64,000 nucleotides of DNA from Nocardia pseudobrasiliensis NBRC 108224 (GTDB lineage Bacteria; Actinomycetota; Actinomycetes; Mycobacteriales; Mycobacteriaceae): positions 1-64,000 of the forward strand of contig NZ_BDBS01000005.1 of the NCBI RefSeq assembly GCF_001613105.1, in the 5' to 3' direction. The translations under genes were made by a program, and so were the position numbers. Positions 35,413 to 46,723 of the stretch are shown here, piece after piece. The stretch's first letter is position 1. Every line of letters starts with the position of its first letter. The notes under the pieces are model-generated. The model did no database searches. It was given only the letters and a program-made list of their open reading frames with translations, and was not told the DNA's origin.

Positions 35413-35943
35413 ATGCGGAGGATCTCGGCGGCCATCGTCACGGGCGCGGCTCTCGCGACGCTGGTGACCGCCTGCGGGTCGGATAAGAACAAGATGGACG
35501 ACGCACCGGTGCGGCCGCCGATGAAGGTGGCCGCACTCGGTCCGTTCGTGGGGGAGTGCGGCAACGTCACCGACGACGAGGTGCGTGATCTGGGCGGATT
35601 GGGCCAGATCACCCAGGCCTTCAAGAATTCCGTCGGATGCAACTACCAGGGCGGCGGAATCGACGGGCCCACGGTGACTTTCGCGTCCTATCGCGGCAGT
35701 CCCATCGAGCGTGAGCGGGCGTGGGTGACCGCGCAGGGGCGCAATCCGGAGAGTATCGAGGTCGGCGGGCACAAGGGTTTCCAGGACGCCGATCCGCAGG
35801 GGCTCATCTGCGATTTCGCGGTGCAGCTCGGTGACGACTTCTTCGAGTGGTCCACCTTCGCGGGCTCGTTCGCGCTGCCCAACGCCAACCCCTGCGACAA
35901 GAACCGCAAATTGGCCGAGCTGACCGTGCAGCGATTGAAATGA
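35413..35943 (+). CDS. DUF3558 lipoprotein A
   Basis: 176 residues. Lipobox LVTACGS (Cys about 21), then a DUF3558 domain with the typical FVGECGNVTDDEV start, SVGCNYQG and CDFAVQLGDDFFEWST segments, and NPCDKNRKLAELTV near the end. TAGAGT at 35400-35405 stands 7 bases before the ATG. DUF3558 proteins are secreted lipoproteins of unknown function, frequent in Actinobacteria. It is followed after 8 bases by a second member. Confidence 0.9.
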   Translation: MRRISAAIVTGAALATLVTACGSDKNKMDDAPVRPPMKVAALGPFVGECGNVTDDEVRDLGGLGQITQAFKNSVGCNYQGGGIDGPTVTFASYRGSPIERERAWVTAQGRNPESIEVGGHKGFQDADPQGLICDFAVQLGDDFFEWSTFAGSFALPNANPCDKNRKLAELTVQRLK

Positions 35944-35951
35944 GGGGCCCC

Positions 35952-36488
35952 ATGAGAGCACGAGTCGCGACGGCGGCCCTCGCCGCGCTGGCGGTGACGG
36001 CGACGATCGCGGGCTGCGGCCGGACCATCCCCGGCTCCGCCCAGCCCGCGGGCAGCAGTGGCGGGGTCAATATGAACTTCGACAAGCTGCTGCGCGAATG
36101 CGAGGTGGTGACCCCGGATCAGATCGCCAAGACGACCGGCGCCCAGGGCACCCCGGGCACCTTCAACGGCGCGGTCTGCATGTGGTCACTGTCCGGCGCG
36201 CCGGGCGGCGACGGTATGGCCACGCTGAACTGGTACGAGATGGGCACCCTGAGCAACGAGAAGGCCAACAACGATCGGCTCGGCTATCAGACCACCGATG
36301 TCAACGTGCAGGGCAGGCGCTCGCTGCAGGTCCACCGACCCAATGATCCCAACTCCTGCGGTGTGATGGCCCCGGCCGCCGACACCGGGATCATCGGCTG
36401 GTGGATCAACTACCGGCCCGGCGGCCATCCGGATCCGTGCGATGTCGCGCAAAAACTGGCAGAGTTGACCCTGAACCTCGCCCGATAG
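35952..36488 (+). CDS. DUF3558 lipoprotein B
   Basis: 178 residues, a divergent tandem paralogue of the preceding gene. Lipobox TIAGCGR (Cys about 22), then the DUF3558 features LLRECEVVTPDQIAKTTGA, AVCMWSLSG, SCGVMAP and the C-terminal PDPCDVAQKLAELTLNLA, paired one for one with lipoprotein A. It begins 8 bases after it and is co-transcribed. The duplicated pair at the str-operon boundary is unlinked in function to the ribosomal genes. Confidence 0.9.
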   Translation: MRARVATAALAALAVTATIAGCGRTIPGSAQPAGSSGGVNMNFDKLLRECEVVTPDQIAKTTGAQGTPGTFNGAVCMWSLSGAPGGDGMATLNWYEMGTLSNEKANNDRLGYQTTDVNVQGRRSLQVHRPNDPNSCGVMAPAADTGIIGWWINYRPGGHPDPCDVAQKLAELTLNLAR

Positions 36489-36858
36489 ACCGCATATTGG
36501 TCCGACCCGTCACCTACCACGGGGTACCCGCTTTTGCCCCCCGCCGCGCCGACGGGTATCGTGGATCGCTGTGCCCGGGAACTGCGGGCAAGCTTGTGTG
36601 CAGGACGTAAGCCAGCGAAAGCGGCCGACCGTTTCACCGTGCCCTAAATGAGCGGTACGCGCTGCGCGCGACACGCCCGACCTCGGGACGCGAGGAACGC
36701 GGCTCGGGACGCGGGTGAAAGCTCGATGACAGTGAAGTGAACGGACAGGCCCGGAGGCGGAAGCTTGCGTAACCACGCAGGGCCCGAGTGAACTTCGCCG
36801 ACAAGTACAGACATGAAGAGTTCCAGACACCTGGTTACTGAATAAGGAAAGCCGGTAT
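36489..36858 (+). promoter_or_regulatory. rpsL promoter and long leader
   Basis: A 370-base gene-free region. TTGCCC (36534-36539), 17-base spacer and TATCGT (36557-36562) form a plausible promoter, giving a leader of about 290 bases before rpsL. In it are a 6-bp hairpin (36572-36577 with 36585-36590) and an 11-bp direct repeat, CTCGGGACGCG, at 36682-36692 and 36703-36713. Shine-Dalgarno AAGGAAA at 36844-36850. No tRNA or small ORF is seen. Confidence 0.6.
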
Positions 36859-37233
36859 ATGCCAACCATCAGCCAGCTGGTCCGCAAGGGTCGTCGCGAC
36901 AAGGTCGCGAAGACAAAGACTGCGGCCCTGAAGGGGAGCCCGCAGCGTCGTGGCGTGTGCACCCGCGTGTACACCACGACCCCGAAGAAGCCGAACTCCG
37001 CGCTGCGCAAGGTCGCGCGTGTTCGCCTGACCAGCGCGGTCGAGGTCACGGCCTACATCCCCGGTGAGGGCCACAACCTGCAGGAGCACTCGATGGTGCT
37101 CGTGCGCGGTGGTCGTGTGAAGGACCTCCCCGGTGTGCGCTACAAGATCATCCGCGGCTCGCTCGACACCCAGGGCGTGAAGAACCGCAAGCAGGCCCGC
37201 AGCCGCTACGGCGCCAAGAAGGAGAAGAGCTAA
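36859..37233 (+). CDS. rpsL: 30S ribosomal protein S12
   Basis: 124 residues, full-length S12. The streptomycin-resistance positions are wild type: Lys43 ([11 protein letters not shown]) and Lys88 ([12 protein letters not shown]). S12 sits at the decoding centre. First gene of the str operon; its TAA shares a base with the rpsG start. Confidence 0.99.
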   Translation: MPTISQLVRKGRRDKVAKTKTAALKGSPQRRGVCTRVYTTTPKKPNSALRKVARVRLTSAVEVTAYIPGEGHNLQEHSMVLVRGGRVKDLPGVRYKIIRGSLDTQGVKNRKQARSRYGAKKEKS

Positions 37234-37703
37234 TGCCTCGCAAGGGCCCCGCTCCCAAGCGTCCCCTCATCAACGATCCGGTGTACGGTTCGCCGCTGGT
37301 CACCCAGCTGGTGAACAAGGTGCTGCTGGACGGCAAGAAGTCGATCGCCGAGCGCATCGTCTACGGCGCCCTCGAGCAGGCGCGCGAGAAGACGGGCACC
37401 GATCCGGTCGTGACCCTCAAGCGCGCGCTGGACAACGTGAAGCCGGCCCTCGAGGTCAAGCCGCGTCGTGTCGGTGGCGCCACCTACCAGGTGCCGGTCG
37501 AGGTCCGTCCGGGCCGCGCCAACACCCTGGCGATGCGCTGGCTGGTGAACTTCTCCCGGCAGCGTCGTGAGAAGACCATGGTCGAGCGTCTGGCCAACGA
37601 GCTGCTGGATGCCAGCAACGGTCTGGGCGCCTCGGTGAAGCGCCGCGAGGACACCCACAAGATGGCCGAGTCCAACCGGGCCTTCGCGCACTACCGCTGG
37701 TGA
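37233..37703 (+). CDS. rpsG: 30S ribosomal protein S7
   Basis: 156 residues, full-length S7, which starts assembly of the 30S head. Starts in the TAATG overlap with rpsL, so translation is coupled. Landmarks: [19 protein letters not shown], the conserved [13 protein letters not shown] and the C-terminal [13 protein letters not shown]. In some bacteria S7 represses the str operon; no target site can be seen here beyond the hairpin that follows. Confidence 0.99.
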   Translation: MPRKGPAPKRPLINDPVYGSPLVTQLVNKVLLDGKKSIAERIVYGALEQAREKTGTDPVVTLKRALDNVKPALEVKPRRVGGATYQVPVEVRPGRANTLAMRWLVNFSRQRREKTMVERLANELLDASNGLGASVKRREDTHKMAESNRAFAHYRW

Positions 37704-37753
37704 TTCACCGCCCGGCCCGCCGGTGAAGGAACGGCGCCGGGAGGCGAGTCACA

Positions 37754-37794
37754 GTCGGGCGTGGCACTGCAGGCACTCTCAGGCCACGCCCGAC
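37754..37794 (+). terminator. Hairpin in the rpsG-fusA gap
   Basis: A perfect 12-bp stem, GTCGGGCGTGGC at 37754-37765 with its complement at 37783-37794, and a 17-base loop. It is 51 bases after rpsG and 74 before fusA. It lacks a T-run and is inside the operon, so it may be an attenuator, an RNase site or a regulator-binding element rather than a terminator. Confidence 0.6.
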
Positions 37795-37867
37795 GTTGAA
37801 AAAGTGATGACCCACCGACAGGGTCGTTCCCGTAAATCCCAACTAGCTACGAGCGGGGAAGATTTCC

Positions 37868-39973
<2,106 letters not shown>

Positions 39974-40051
39974 ACCGGGCGCTGCACCACCCCTGTAAGT
40001 ACAAACCGCACTGCTGCTTAGCAAGCACCAACAAGTCCAGGAGGACATCAA

Positions 40052-41242
40052 GTGGCGAAGGCGAAGTTCGAGCGGACGAAGCCCCACGTCAACATCGGCA
40101 CCATCGGTCACGTCGACCACGGCAAGACCACGCTGACCGCGGCGATCACCAAGGTGCTGGCTGACAAGTACCCGGATCTGAACGCGGCCTTCGCGTTCGA
40201 TCAGATCGACAAGGCGCCGGAGGAGAAGGCTCGTGGTATCACGATCAACATCTCCCACGTCGAGTACCAGACGGAGAAGCGGCACTACGCCCACGTCGAT
40301 GCCCCGGGTCACGCGGACTACATCAAGAACATGATCACCGGTGCCGCCCAGATGGACGGCGCGATCCTGGTCGTGGCCGCCACCGACGGCCCGATGCCGC
40401 AGACCCGCGAGCACGTGCTGCTCGCCCGTCAGGTCGGCGTGCCCTACATCCTGGTCGCGCTGAACAAGTCGGACATGGTCGACGACGAGGAAATCCTCGA
40501 GCTGGTCGAGATGGAGGTCCGCGAACTGCTGGCCTCGCAGGAGTTCGACGAGGAAGCCCCCGTCGTGCGCGTGTCCGGTCTGAAGGCGCTCGAGGGCGAC
40601 CCGAAGTGGACCGAGTCCATCCTCGAGCTGATGAACGCCGTCGACGAGTCGATCCCGGACCCGGTCCGTGAGACCGACAAGCCGTTCCTGATGCCGATCG
40701 AGGACGTCTTCACGATCACCGGTCGTGGCACCGTCGTCACCGGTCGTATCGAGCGTGGCATCATCAACGTCAACGAGGAAGTCGAGATCACCGGCATCCG
40801 CGAGAAGACGCAGAAGACCACGGTCACCGGCGTCGAGATGTTCCGCAAGCTGCTCGACCAGGGCCAGGCCGGCGACAACGTCGGTCTGCTGCTGCGCGGC
40901 CTCAAGCGTGAGGACGTGGAGCGCGGCCAGGTCGTCATCAAGCCGGGCACCACGACCCCGCACACCGAGTTCGAGGGCCAGGCGTACATCCTGTCGAAGG
41001 ACGAGGGTGGCCGCCACACCCCGTTCTTCAACAACTACCGCCCGCAGTTCTACTTCCGCACCACCGACGTGACCGGCGTCGTGACCCTCCCCGAGGGCAC
41101 CGAGATGGTCATGCCGGGCGACAACACCGAGATGAGCGTCAAGCTCATCCAGCCGGTCGCCATGGAAGAGGGCCTGCGTTTCGCGATCCGCGAGGGTGGC
41201 CGCACCGTCGGCGCCGGCCGGGTCACCAAGATCGTCAAGTGA
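40052..41242 (+). CDS. tuf: Elongation factor Tu
   Basis: 396 residues. Delivers aminoacyl-tRNA to the ribosome. G1 [15 protein letters not shown]2 [15 protein letters not shown]3 [13 protein letters not shown]4 [10 protein letters not shown] and the C-terminal [13 protein letters not shown] are all present. GTG start with AGGAGG at 40039-40044. Last gene of the str operon. Confidence 0.99.
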   Translation: MAKAKFERTKPHVNIGTIGHVDHGKTTLTAAITKVLADKYPDLNAAFAFDQIDKAPEEKARGITINISHVEYQTEKRHYAHVDAPGHADYIKNMITGAAQMDGAILVVAATDGPMPQTREHVLLARQVGVPYILVALNKSDMVDDEEILELVEMEVRELLASQEFDEEAPVVRVSGLKALEGDPKWTESILELMNAVDESIPDPVRETDKPFLMPIEDVFTITGRGTVVTGRIERGIINVNEEVEITGIREKTQKTTVTGVEMFRKLLDQGQAGDNVGLLLRGLKREDVERGQVVIKPGTTTPHTEFEGQAYILSKDEGGRHTPFFNNYRPQFYFRTTDVTGVVTLPEGTEMVMPGDNTEMSVKLIQPVAMEEGLRFAIREGGRTVGAGRVTKIVK

Positions 41243-41273
41243 TCTTGTCCTTCTTCGGAAGGTGAGTACCACG

Positions 41274-41305
41274 AGAGGGCCGCTCCCGAAAGGGGGCGGC
41301 CCTCT
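41274..41305 (+). terminator. tuf terminator
   Basis: A 14-bp stem with one G-U pair (41274-41287 with 41292-41305) and a GAAA tetraloop, 31 bases after tuf. It should end most str-operon transcripts and insulate the methyltransferase gene, which has its own promoter. Confidence 0.9.
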
Positions 41306-41334
41306 TCGTATTTCGATGAACTAGACTTGCCGAT

Positions 41335-42135
41335 ATGACGGCGATGGCCACGATCACCGATAAATCCGACCCCGCGGTGCAGCGAATTCTCGATATCACC
41401 AAACCGTCGCGGGCGAACATCAAAACCGCGCTGATCGAGGACATCGAACCGATTTCGCACAGCCTGCGCGCCGGGCTGGAATTCATCGAAATCTATGCGA
41501 CCGAAAAGAATCCGCTGCCCGACGATGTCGCGGCGCTGGCGCAATCGCGCGGAATCCCGATCCGGTTGATGGATGCCGCCGTCCTCAATCATGTGTTCAA
41601 GGCGGAGAAGAAGCCCAAGGTCTTCGCGATCGCGCGCGTGCCGCAGCCCTACCGCTTCGCCGACACCGAGACCAAGCCGGGTGACCTGGTCGTACTCGAC
41701 GGCGTGAAGATCGTCGGCAATATCGGCGCGATCATTCGGACCTCGTACGCCCTCGGCGTCTCCGGCATCGTCCTGGTCGACAGCGATCTCACCAGCATTG
41801 CCGATCGGCGGCTCGTGCGGGCCAGTCGCGGATATGTTTTCTCATTGCCGATCGTACTCGCCGAGCGTGCCGAGGCCGCGAAATATCTGACCGAAAGCGG
41901 CCTGCCGATGGTGGTTTTCGATGCCGACGGCGAAATCACCCTGGGCGAGTTGGACCGCCGCGACGAGCGGCTGGCATTACTGTTCGGCAGCGAGAAGACC
42001 GGCCCCTCCGACGGTTTCGGCGGTGTGCGCCGACTTACCGTATCCATTCCCATGGCCGAGGCCGCGGAATCGCTGAACGTCTCGGTGGCGGCCGGTATCG
42101 CCCTGTATCAGCGCAGTCTGCGGGCCGCGAACTGA
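41335..42135 (+). CDS. tsnR: Thiostrepton-resistance type 23S rRNA 2'-O-methyltransferase (NshR/TsnR)
   Basis: 266 residues. SPOUT-fold methyltransferase of the Tsr/NshR/TsnR family, which methylates the 2'-O of A1067 (E. coli numbering) of 23S rRNA and blocks thiopeptides. The N-terminal rRNA-binding part has SDPAVQRILDITKPSRANIK. The catalytic core keeps the positions known in Tsr: Asn129, Arg135 (VGNIGAIIRT), Arg165 (RASRG), Glu220 (GSE), Ser246 and Asn248 (SLNVSV). TAGACT at 41322-41327 is 7 bases before the ATG and there is no Shine-Dalgarno, so it is probably leaderless with its own promoter. It lies just after the EF-Tu gene. Confidence 0.9.
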   Translation: MTAMATITDKSDPAVQRILDITKPSRANIKTALIEDIEPISHSLRAGLEFIEIYATEKNPLPDDVAALAQSRGIPIRLMDAAVLNHVFKAEKKPKVFAIARVPQPYRFADTETKPGDLVVLDGVKIVGNIGAIIRTSYALGVSGIVLVDSDLTSIADRRLVRASRGYVFSLPIVLAERAEAAKYLTESGLPMVVFDADGEITLGELDRRDERLALLFGSEKTGPSDGFGGVRRLTVSIPMAEAAESLNVSVAAGIALYQRSLRAAN

Positions 42136-42148
42136 AAGAGCTTACCGC

Positions 42149-42895
42149 TCAGGCGGTTTCGGTGGCCGCCAACAGGGCCTCGGCGAACTGACGCATCTGA
42201 CCGGCGCCGCCGAACCAGGCGGAGACCAATTCCACCGAGGTGGTCCGGGCGCGATGCGCGGCGCGGATGAACTCCTCCAGCGACGCCTCACCGGATTCGG
42301 CCTTCTTGGCGACGGTTTCGAGGGTGTGGCTGGCCAGCAGCAGCCGCATCACCAGATGGATGTCGACGGTGGTCGGGGCATCCTCCAGCGGGGAGCTGGC
42401 GTGGCGGTTGGCGGCGCGGCGGGACTGCGGCGGTTCCGGCGCGGCCCGGCGGGATGTGGGCGCGGGCGGTTCGATGCGGCGGGTGGGTTCCGGCTCGAGG
42501 CGATGCGCGCTCTCCTCGACGCGGTGATTGTTGTTGTTATTGCTCTCCAGGCGCGGCTGCGGTTCGAGCCGGACGGGTTCGACCGAGGCTCGCGAATCCG
42601 GCCGGATCGATACCGACTCGGGTGCGGCGCCGATCGATTCCGAACGCGGCGTGGGCGGTTCGGCCCGGGGCGTGACCGTGGGGGCCGCGCCGGTCGGCCA
42701 CGGCGTACCCGTATCCGGCTGCGTCCAGTGCACGCCGCTGTCGTGCCCGAGGCCGGTCCGGCCGGTCGAGGTGTCGTAGCCGGTCAGCGCGCTCGTCGGC
42801 CCCGAACCCGAATCGTTCACCGGATGTGTGAGGCGATAGCCCTCCGGCCGGGTGCGGTTCGGTTCTCCGAAGCTGGCGAAGTCGGCATCGGTCAT
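42149..42895 (-). CDS. Disordered, proline-rich protein with C-terminal helical domain
   Basis: 248 residues from the ATG at 42895 (a TAGCAT box lies 8 bases upstream). Residues 1-160 are a low-complexity Pro/Arg/Glu/Ser linker including a run of five Asn; residues 175-245 are predicted helical (TVDIHLVMRLLLASHTLETV, SLEEFIRAAHRARTTSVELV). There are no Cys and no membrane segment. I do not recognise the family. Convergent with the methyltransferase gene. Confidence 0.6.
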   Translation of the reverse strand: MTDADFASFGEPNRTRPEGYRLTHPVNDSGSGPTSALTGYDTSTGRTGLGHDSGVHWTQPDTGTPWPTGAAPTVTPRAEPPTPRSESIGAAPESVSIRPDSRASVEPVRLEPQPRLESNNNNNHRVEESAHRLEPEPTRRIEPPAPTSRRAAPEPPQSRRAANRHASSPLEDAPTTVDIHLVMRLLLASHTLETVAKKAESGEASLEEFIRAAHRARTTSVELVSAWFGGAGQMRQFAEALLAATETA

Positions 42896-42995
42896 AGTGG
42901 CCAATGCTAGGCCAGCGGGTCTCATCGTGCCGGAGGCCGCCCGAGTGAGTCCGATCGGGCAGGCGATTTGTCACTGACGGTCCGGTTGCGAAATC

Positions 42996-44228
42996 TCAGC
43001 AGTTGCTCGGCGCCGGTTCCCCGCGCATCCGCGCATCGAGCCAGCTCACCATGGACGGCAGACCGAGAACCGCCGCCGAGAGATGTTCGGGGGAGGGGTT
43101 CACCTCGGCCTGCAGCCGCACCCCGGCCGCGCAGTAGCGGGCATTTGTGTCGAGGATCGCATCGATGGGAATGAGCGGATCCGAGGCCGAATGCCATTCG
43201 AATACGGGCATGGTCGGGATGCCGTCGAACAGTTCGAGGCTGTTCTCCTCCACCACTTTCCAGGCGTCGGGACTGTCGACCAGCGAGGTGTTGGCCGCGA
43301 AATCCAGTACGCTGCGCCCGGCGCCGGTGGCCAGGATTTCATTGGTGCAGCCGTTGGCCATGGCATTGCGGGCCGCCAGACCACGGGGATTCATGTAATC
43401 GCTGATCGGCAGGCGATCCGGATATTCGCGTTCGAGCCCGATCGCCGCGGCCATGGCCAGGCCGAAGGCCGGATGCGGATTGGTCCACAGCGCCTTGACC
43501 ATCGTCTCCAGATTCATCGGCACGCCACCGGTGGCCGCGCCCGCGATATTCAGCTCCGGCGCGTAGGTCGGCTGCAGCGCCGCGGCCCAGGCCGTCGCCA
43601 TACCGCCGCCGGAATATCCGGCCATGGTGACCGGGCTGTGCGCCACCTGGAGTTCCGGCATGCGCTGTACCGCGCGAATACCGTCGAGGGTTATCTGACC
43701 GCCCAGTCGCGCCGCGCCGTAGGCGAATTGGGGTCCCAGATGGTCGGGCAGGGCGATGCTCCAGCCGCGCAGCAGCAGCGCGTTCAGCGCGGGCGCCTCG
43801 CGCACCGCGAGATTGGGGTCACCGGTGTACAGCACGTGCGAGACCGCGCACTGGGTGCCGAGGCCGTTGATGATGTGCTGATAGGACAGCAGCGGCCCAT
43901 CGGGCTGATGGGTGAACGGCGTGAGCACGGTGGTGGTGGCCGCGATCGGCTCGCCGTGGGAATTGGTGGAGCGGAACTTGATCAGCGTGATGGCGGTGCC
44001 GGGGAATTCCAACAGCGACGGCATCGCGCGCGCCGCGAGCACATCGCCCGGGGCGTGATCGGCCAGATCCGGCGGGGCGGCATAGAAGGGGTCGGGATCG
44101 GGCGCCGGATACAGCGGCTGCGCGCCGGCGGGGACGGCCGCGATCAGGCCGAGCACGATTCCGATGACGACGCTGAGCAGTAGACCGGTATGGCGCTTGA
44201 TAACCGAACCCTGACTGGTCACACCCAT
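42996..44228 (-). CDS. Secreted lipase (LIP family)
   Basis: 410 residues from the ATG at 44228, with GGAGG upstream. Signal peptide about 1-34 (VVIGIVLGLIAAVPAGAQP). Alpha/beta-hydrolase of the secretory lipase family; the nucleophile Ser is in AGYSGGGMATAW, with a probable catalytic Asp in HSASDPLIP and His in PSPEHLSAAV. It should cleave acyl esters outside the cell. A TetR-family gene is nearby on the same strand; the 178 bases between hold a palindrome ACTGGCCAGT at 44260-44269. Confidence 0.88.
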   Translation of the reverse strand: MGVTSQGSVIKRHTGLLLSVVIGIVLGLIAAVPAGAQPLYPAPDPDPFYAAPPDLADHAPGDVLAARAMPSLLEFPGTAITLIKFRSTNSHGEPIAATTTVLTPFTHQPDGPLLSYQHIINGLGTQCAVSHVLYTGDPNLAVREAPALNALLLRGWSIALPDHLGPQFAYGAARLGGQITLDGIRAVQRMPELQVAHSPVTMAGYSGGGMATAWAAALQPTYAPELNIAGAATGGVPMNLETMVKALWTNPHPAFGLAMAAAIGLEREYPDRLPISDYMNPRGLAARNAMANGCTNEILATGAGRSVLDFAANTSLVDSPDAWKVVEENSLELFDGIPTMPVFEWHSASDPLIPIDAILDTNARYCAAGVRLQAEVNPSPEHLSAAVLGLPSMVSWLDARMRGEPAPSNC

Positions 44229-44406
44229 AACCTCCACGGCAAATTGTCAGCTACGGAAGACTGGCCAGTTGGTATTCAAGTGATAAACACGCGGACAGCC
44301 AGTAGACACGCCGAATGAAATTCCGGAAGGTTATGTGAATTTCCCGCGCTCTATCGAATGCGAGGTCATCGGGCGAATTTTCGGTAATTCAGTGGATTTC
44401 GGCAGC

Positions 44407-45036
44407 TCAGCCCAGGTGTGTCATTCCGGCGGCGACCACCTGCGAGATATTGAAGATCTCGTCGGCGGTGGCCGCGGTGAGCCCATCGAGCGCGTGCAGC
44501 CGATCGGTGGTCGCGATGGCCAGCATGGCCGAGACCCAGGCGCCCGCGCAGGCACGCAGCGTACCGGGTTGTACCGGACCGGGCGCGCTGGCGGCCAGTA
44601 CCCGGGTGGTGATGTCGAGCAGCTGATCGCGCATGCGGCGCAACTGCGTTCGCACATCGGGATGGGTATCGGCCTCGCGCCACATGATGACGCGCAGGAC
44701 CGAGGAGTGATGATCGCGCAGATTCAGCGCGGCGTCCAGATTCACCAGGCTCCGGGTCGGATCGCCCGGCGCCACAACGGTTTCGATATTGTCGATCGGC
44801 GGGGTCGGCACGCGTTCGGCCATCAGGGCCGACAGGATCGACTCCTTGGTGGGGAAGTAGTAGAAGACCAAGCCCTTGGGGACCTCGGCGGTCGTGGCGA
44901 TGGCCGCGGTCGCGGTCGCGTCGAAACCGTGTGTGGCGAACAGGTTCTCGGCCGCGTCCAGAATGAGCTGACGGGCGTCGCCGTCGGTCTTCTTACTCCG
45001 GCGACGCCCCGCTCGATGGGGTTTGGGCATCTGCAT
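44407..45036 (-). CDS. TetR-family regulator
   Basis: 209 residues from the ATG at 45036. N-terminal helix-turn-helix RQLILDAAENLFATHGFDAT and TTAEVPKGLVFYYFPTKES; C-terminal ligand domain not assigned. Start overlaps the stop of the SPW gene (TGATG), so it is translated with it. It may control the SPW gene, the lipase or both (inference). Confidence 0.85.
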   Translation of the reverse strand: MQMPKPHRAGRRRSKKTDGDARQLILDAAENLFATHGFDATATAAIATTAEVPKGLVFYYFPTKESILSALMAERVPTPPIDNIETVVAPGDPTRSLVNLDAALNLRDHHSSVLRVIMWREADTHPDVRTQLRRMRDQLLDITTRVLAASAPGPVQPGTLRACAGAWVSAMLAIATTDRLHALDGLTAATADEIFNISQVVAAGMTHLG

Positions 45037-45386
45037 CAGTGGGCGGTGTGCATCCGTCCCGCTACCTGCGGCAGTGCCGCCACCGCTACCACCACGGTCA
45101 GCACGCCCACGATCCACGCCGTCCACGACGCGCCATTGTAGGCATGGAAGTTCATCACCCACGGGGAGATGAACAGCAGCACCCCGAACAGGCCCATCGC
45201 GTAGTCCAGGCCGGACATCGCCGGGCGGGAGATCTGTGCCAGACCGGTCAGCGCGATGAGCACACCCAGCACGATCAGCGTCCACATCGCCCGGCTGTTG
45301 GTGTCGACCCAGATCGACGACAGTGCGGTGAAGACTCCGAGTACGACCGCGATGTAGTCCTGTGCGCGGCTATCGGTGAACATCAT
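45036..45386 (-). CDS. SPW-repeat membrane protein
   Basis: 116 residues, four predicted helices. A clear SPWVMNF motif follows the third helix and a degenerate SSIWVDT follows the first, the two-repeat SPW plan. Shine-Dalgarno GAGGAGG supports the ATG at 45386. Function unknown; SPW proteins are small integral membrane proteins. Upstream of the TetR gene and divergent from the ferredoxin reductase, with the KstR-type box between them. Confidence 0.8.
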   Translation of the reverse strand: MMFTDSRAQDYIAVVLGVFTALSSIWVDTNSRAMWTLIVLGVLIALTGLAQISRPAMSGLDYAMGLFGVLLFISPWVMNFHAYNGASWTAWIVGVLTVVVAVAALPQVAGRMHTAH

Positions 45387-45509
45387 GTGCCTCCTCGTGG
45401 GCAAGGGATATGTTCTCCACTCGGTATAACTCTGATTGACCGCCCGATCAATATCGGATCGGCAACGATTGCCACGCGCTATGACTATGGTGTGTATCAC
45501 GGTAGAAAA

Positions 45510-45523
45510 TAGAACGTGTTCTA
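45510..45523. promoter_or_regulatory. KstR-type box before the ferredoxin reductase
   Basis: TAGAACGTGTTCTA fits the published KstR pattern TnnAACnnGTTnnA. It overlaps a TAGAAT -10-like element (45522-45527) that precedes the GTG at 45536 by 8 bases, so binding should block the promoter. An identical 14-base core occurs before kshB at 49786-49799. Confidence 0.8.
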
Positions 45524-45535
45524 GAATATCTTGGC

Positions 45536-46723
45536 GTGATGACTACTGACGGGCGTCCGATCGTGATCGTCGGCGCCGGCCTGGCGGGCCTGCGCGCGGC
45601 GGAGGAGTTGCGCCGCGCCGGCTACGCCGGTGGGTTGATCCTGCTCGGTGACGAATCGCGGCTGCCATACGACCGCCCGCCGCTGTCCAAGCAGTTCATC
45701 CGCGGCGAGACCGACGATACGACGCTGCGTCCCGCGGAGTTCTTCGCCGACAACGATATCGAGCTGCGCCTGGGGGTGCCCGCCGCCGGAGTGGATACCG
45801 CGGCCCGCCTGGTGCGACTGGCCGACGGTTCGGTGCTGGCCTACGGCGAGCTGATCATCGCGACGGGACTGCGCCCCAGACGAATTCCCGGCCTGCCCGA
45901 GGTCGTGGGCGTGCACGTACTGCGCGGCCATGCCGATGCCGCGGCCTTGCGCGCCGAATTGTCCGGTGCGAGAACGGCTCTGATCGTCGGCGCGGGTTTC
46001 ATCGGCTGTGAACTGGCGTCCTCCTTCCGATCCCGCGGGGTGGACGTGGTGCTGGTGGAACCGCAATCGGCTCCGCTGGCCGGGGCGCTCGGCGAACAGG
46101 TCGGCGCGCTCGTGGCGCGGCTGCACCGGGAGGCCGGTGTCGACCTGCGCTGCGGCGTCGGCCTGGATTCACTTGTGGTGAAGGATGATTCGGCTCGCGG
46201 GGCCCGCCTGTCCGACGGTTCGGCGGTAGCGGCCGACCTGGTGGTCATCGGCGTCGGCTCGGTGCCGGTCACCGACTGGCTCATCGATTCCGGCATCCCC
46301 CTGGCGACTCCCGCCCAGGGCGGCGGCATCCTCGCCGACGAATTCGGCCGCACCCCCGTCGACGGCGTCTGGACCGTCGGCGACGTCGCCGCCTGGCGCC
46401 ACCACACCGGCAACCACCGCCGCATCGAACACTGGACCAACGCGGGCGAACAGGCCCAACTCCTCGCCAGCGCCCTCCTCGGCGCCGAGCCCCCCGCCAC
46501 CGCCCGGGTCCCCTACGTCTGGAGCGACCAGTACGACCTGAAAATCCAAATCCTCGGCACCCCGTCTCCCACGGACGACATCCGAATCATCGAAGACAAC
46601 GGCCACAAATTCGTAGCCCACTACTACACCGCCGACACCCTCACCGCCGTCATCGGCGCAGGCCGCCCCGGCCAGGTAATGAAAATGCGCGCCCACCTGG
46701 CCAACACCCCAACCATCACCTGA
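45536..46723 (+). CDS. Ferredoxin reductase (FAD/NAD)
   Basis: 395 residues. Rhodocoxin/putidaredoxin-reductase type: FAD motif IVIVGAGLAGLRAAEELR, NAD motif ALIVGAGFIGCELASSF, and ATF-like GVWTVGDVAAW. It passes electrons from NAD(P)H to a ferredoxin that feeds a P450 or Rieske oxygenase. The GTG start (or ATG at 45539) follows the KstR-type box, which ties it to steroid catabolism together with kshB (inference). No ferredoxin gene is adjacent. Confidence 0.93.
   Translation: MMTTDGRPIVIVGAGLAGLRAAEELRRAGYAGGLILLGDESRLPYDRPPLSKQFIRGETDDTTLRPAEFFADNDIELRLGVPAAGVDTAARLVRLADGSVLAYGELIIATGLRPRRIPGLPEVVGVHVLRGHADAAALRAELSGARTALIVGAGFIGCELASSFRSRGVDVVLVEPQSAPLAGALGEQVGALVARLHREAGVDLRCGVGLDSLVVKDDSARGARLSDGSAVAADLVVIGVGSVPVTDWLIDSGIPLATPAQGGGILADEFGRTPVDGVWTVGDVAAWRHHTGNHRRIEHWTNAGEQAQLLASALLGAEPPATARVPYVWSDQYDLKIQILGTPSPTDDIRIIEDNGHKFVAHYYTADTLTAVIGAGRPGQVMKMRAHLANTPTIT

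Noticed and set aside
44260..44269. ACTGGCCAGT palindrome before the lipase as the TetR operator
   Set aside because: Short for a TetR site and no second copy near the TetR/SPW promoter; kept only as a note.
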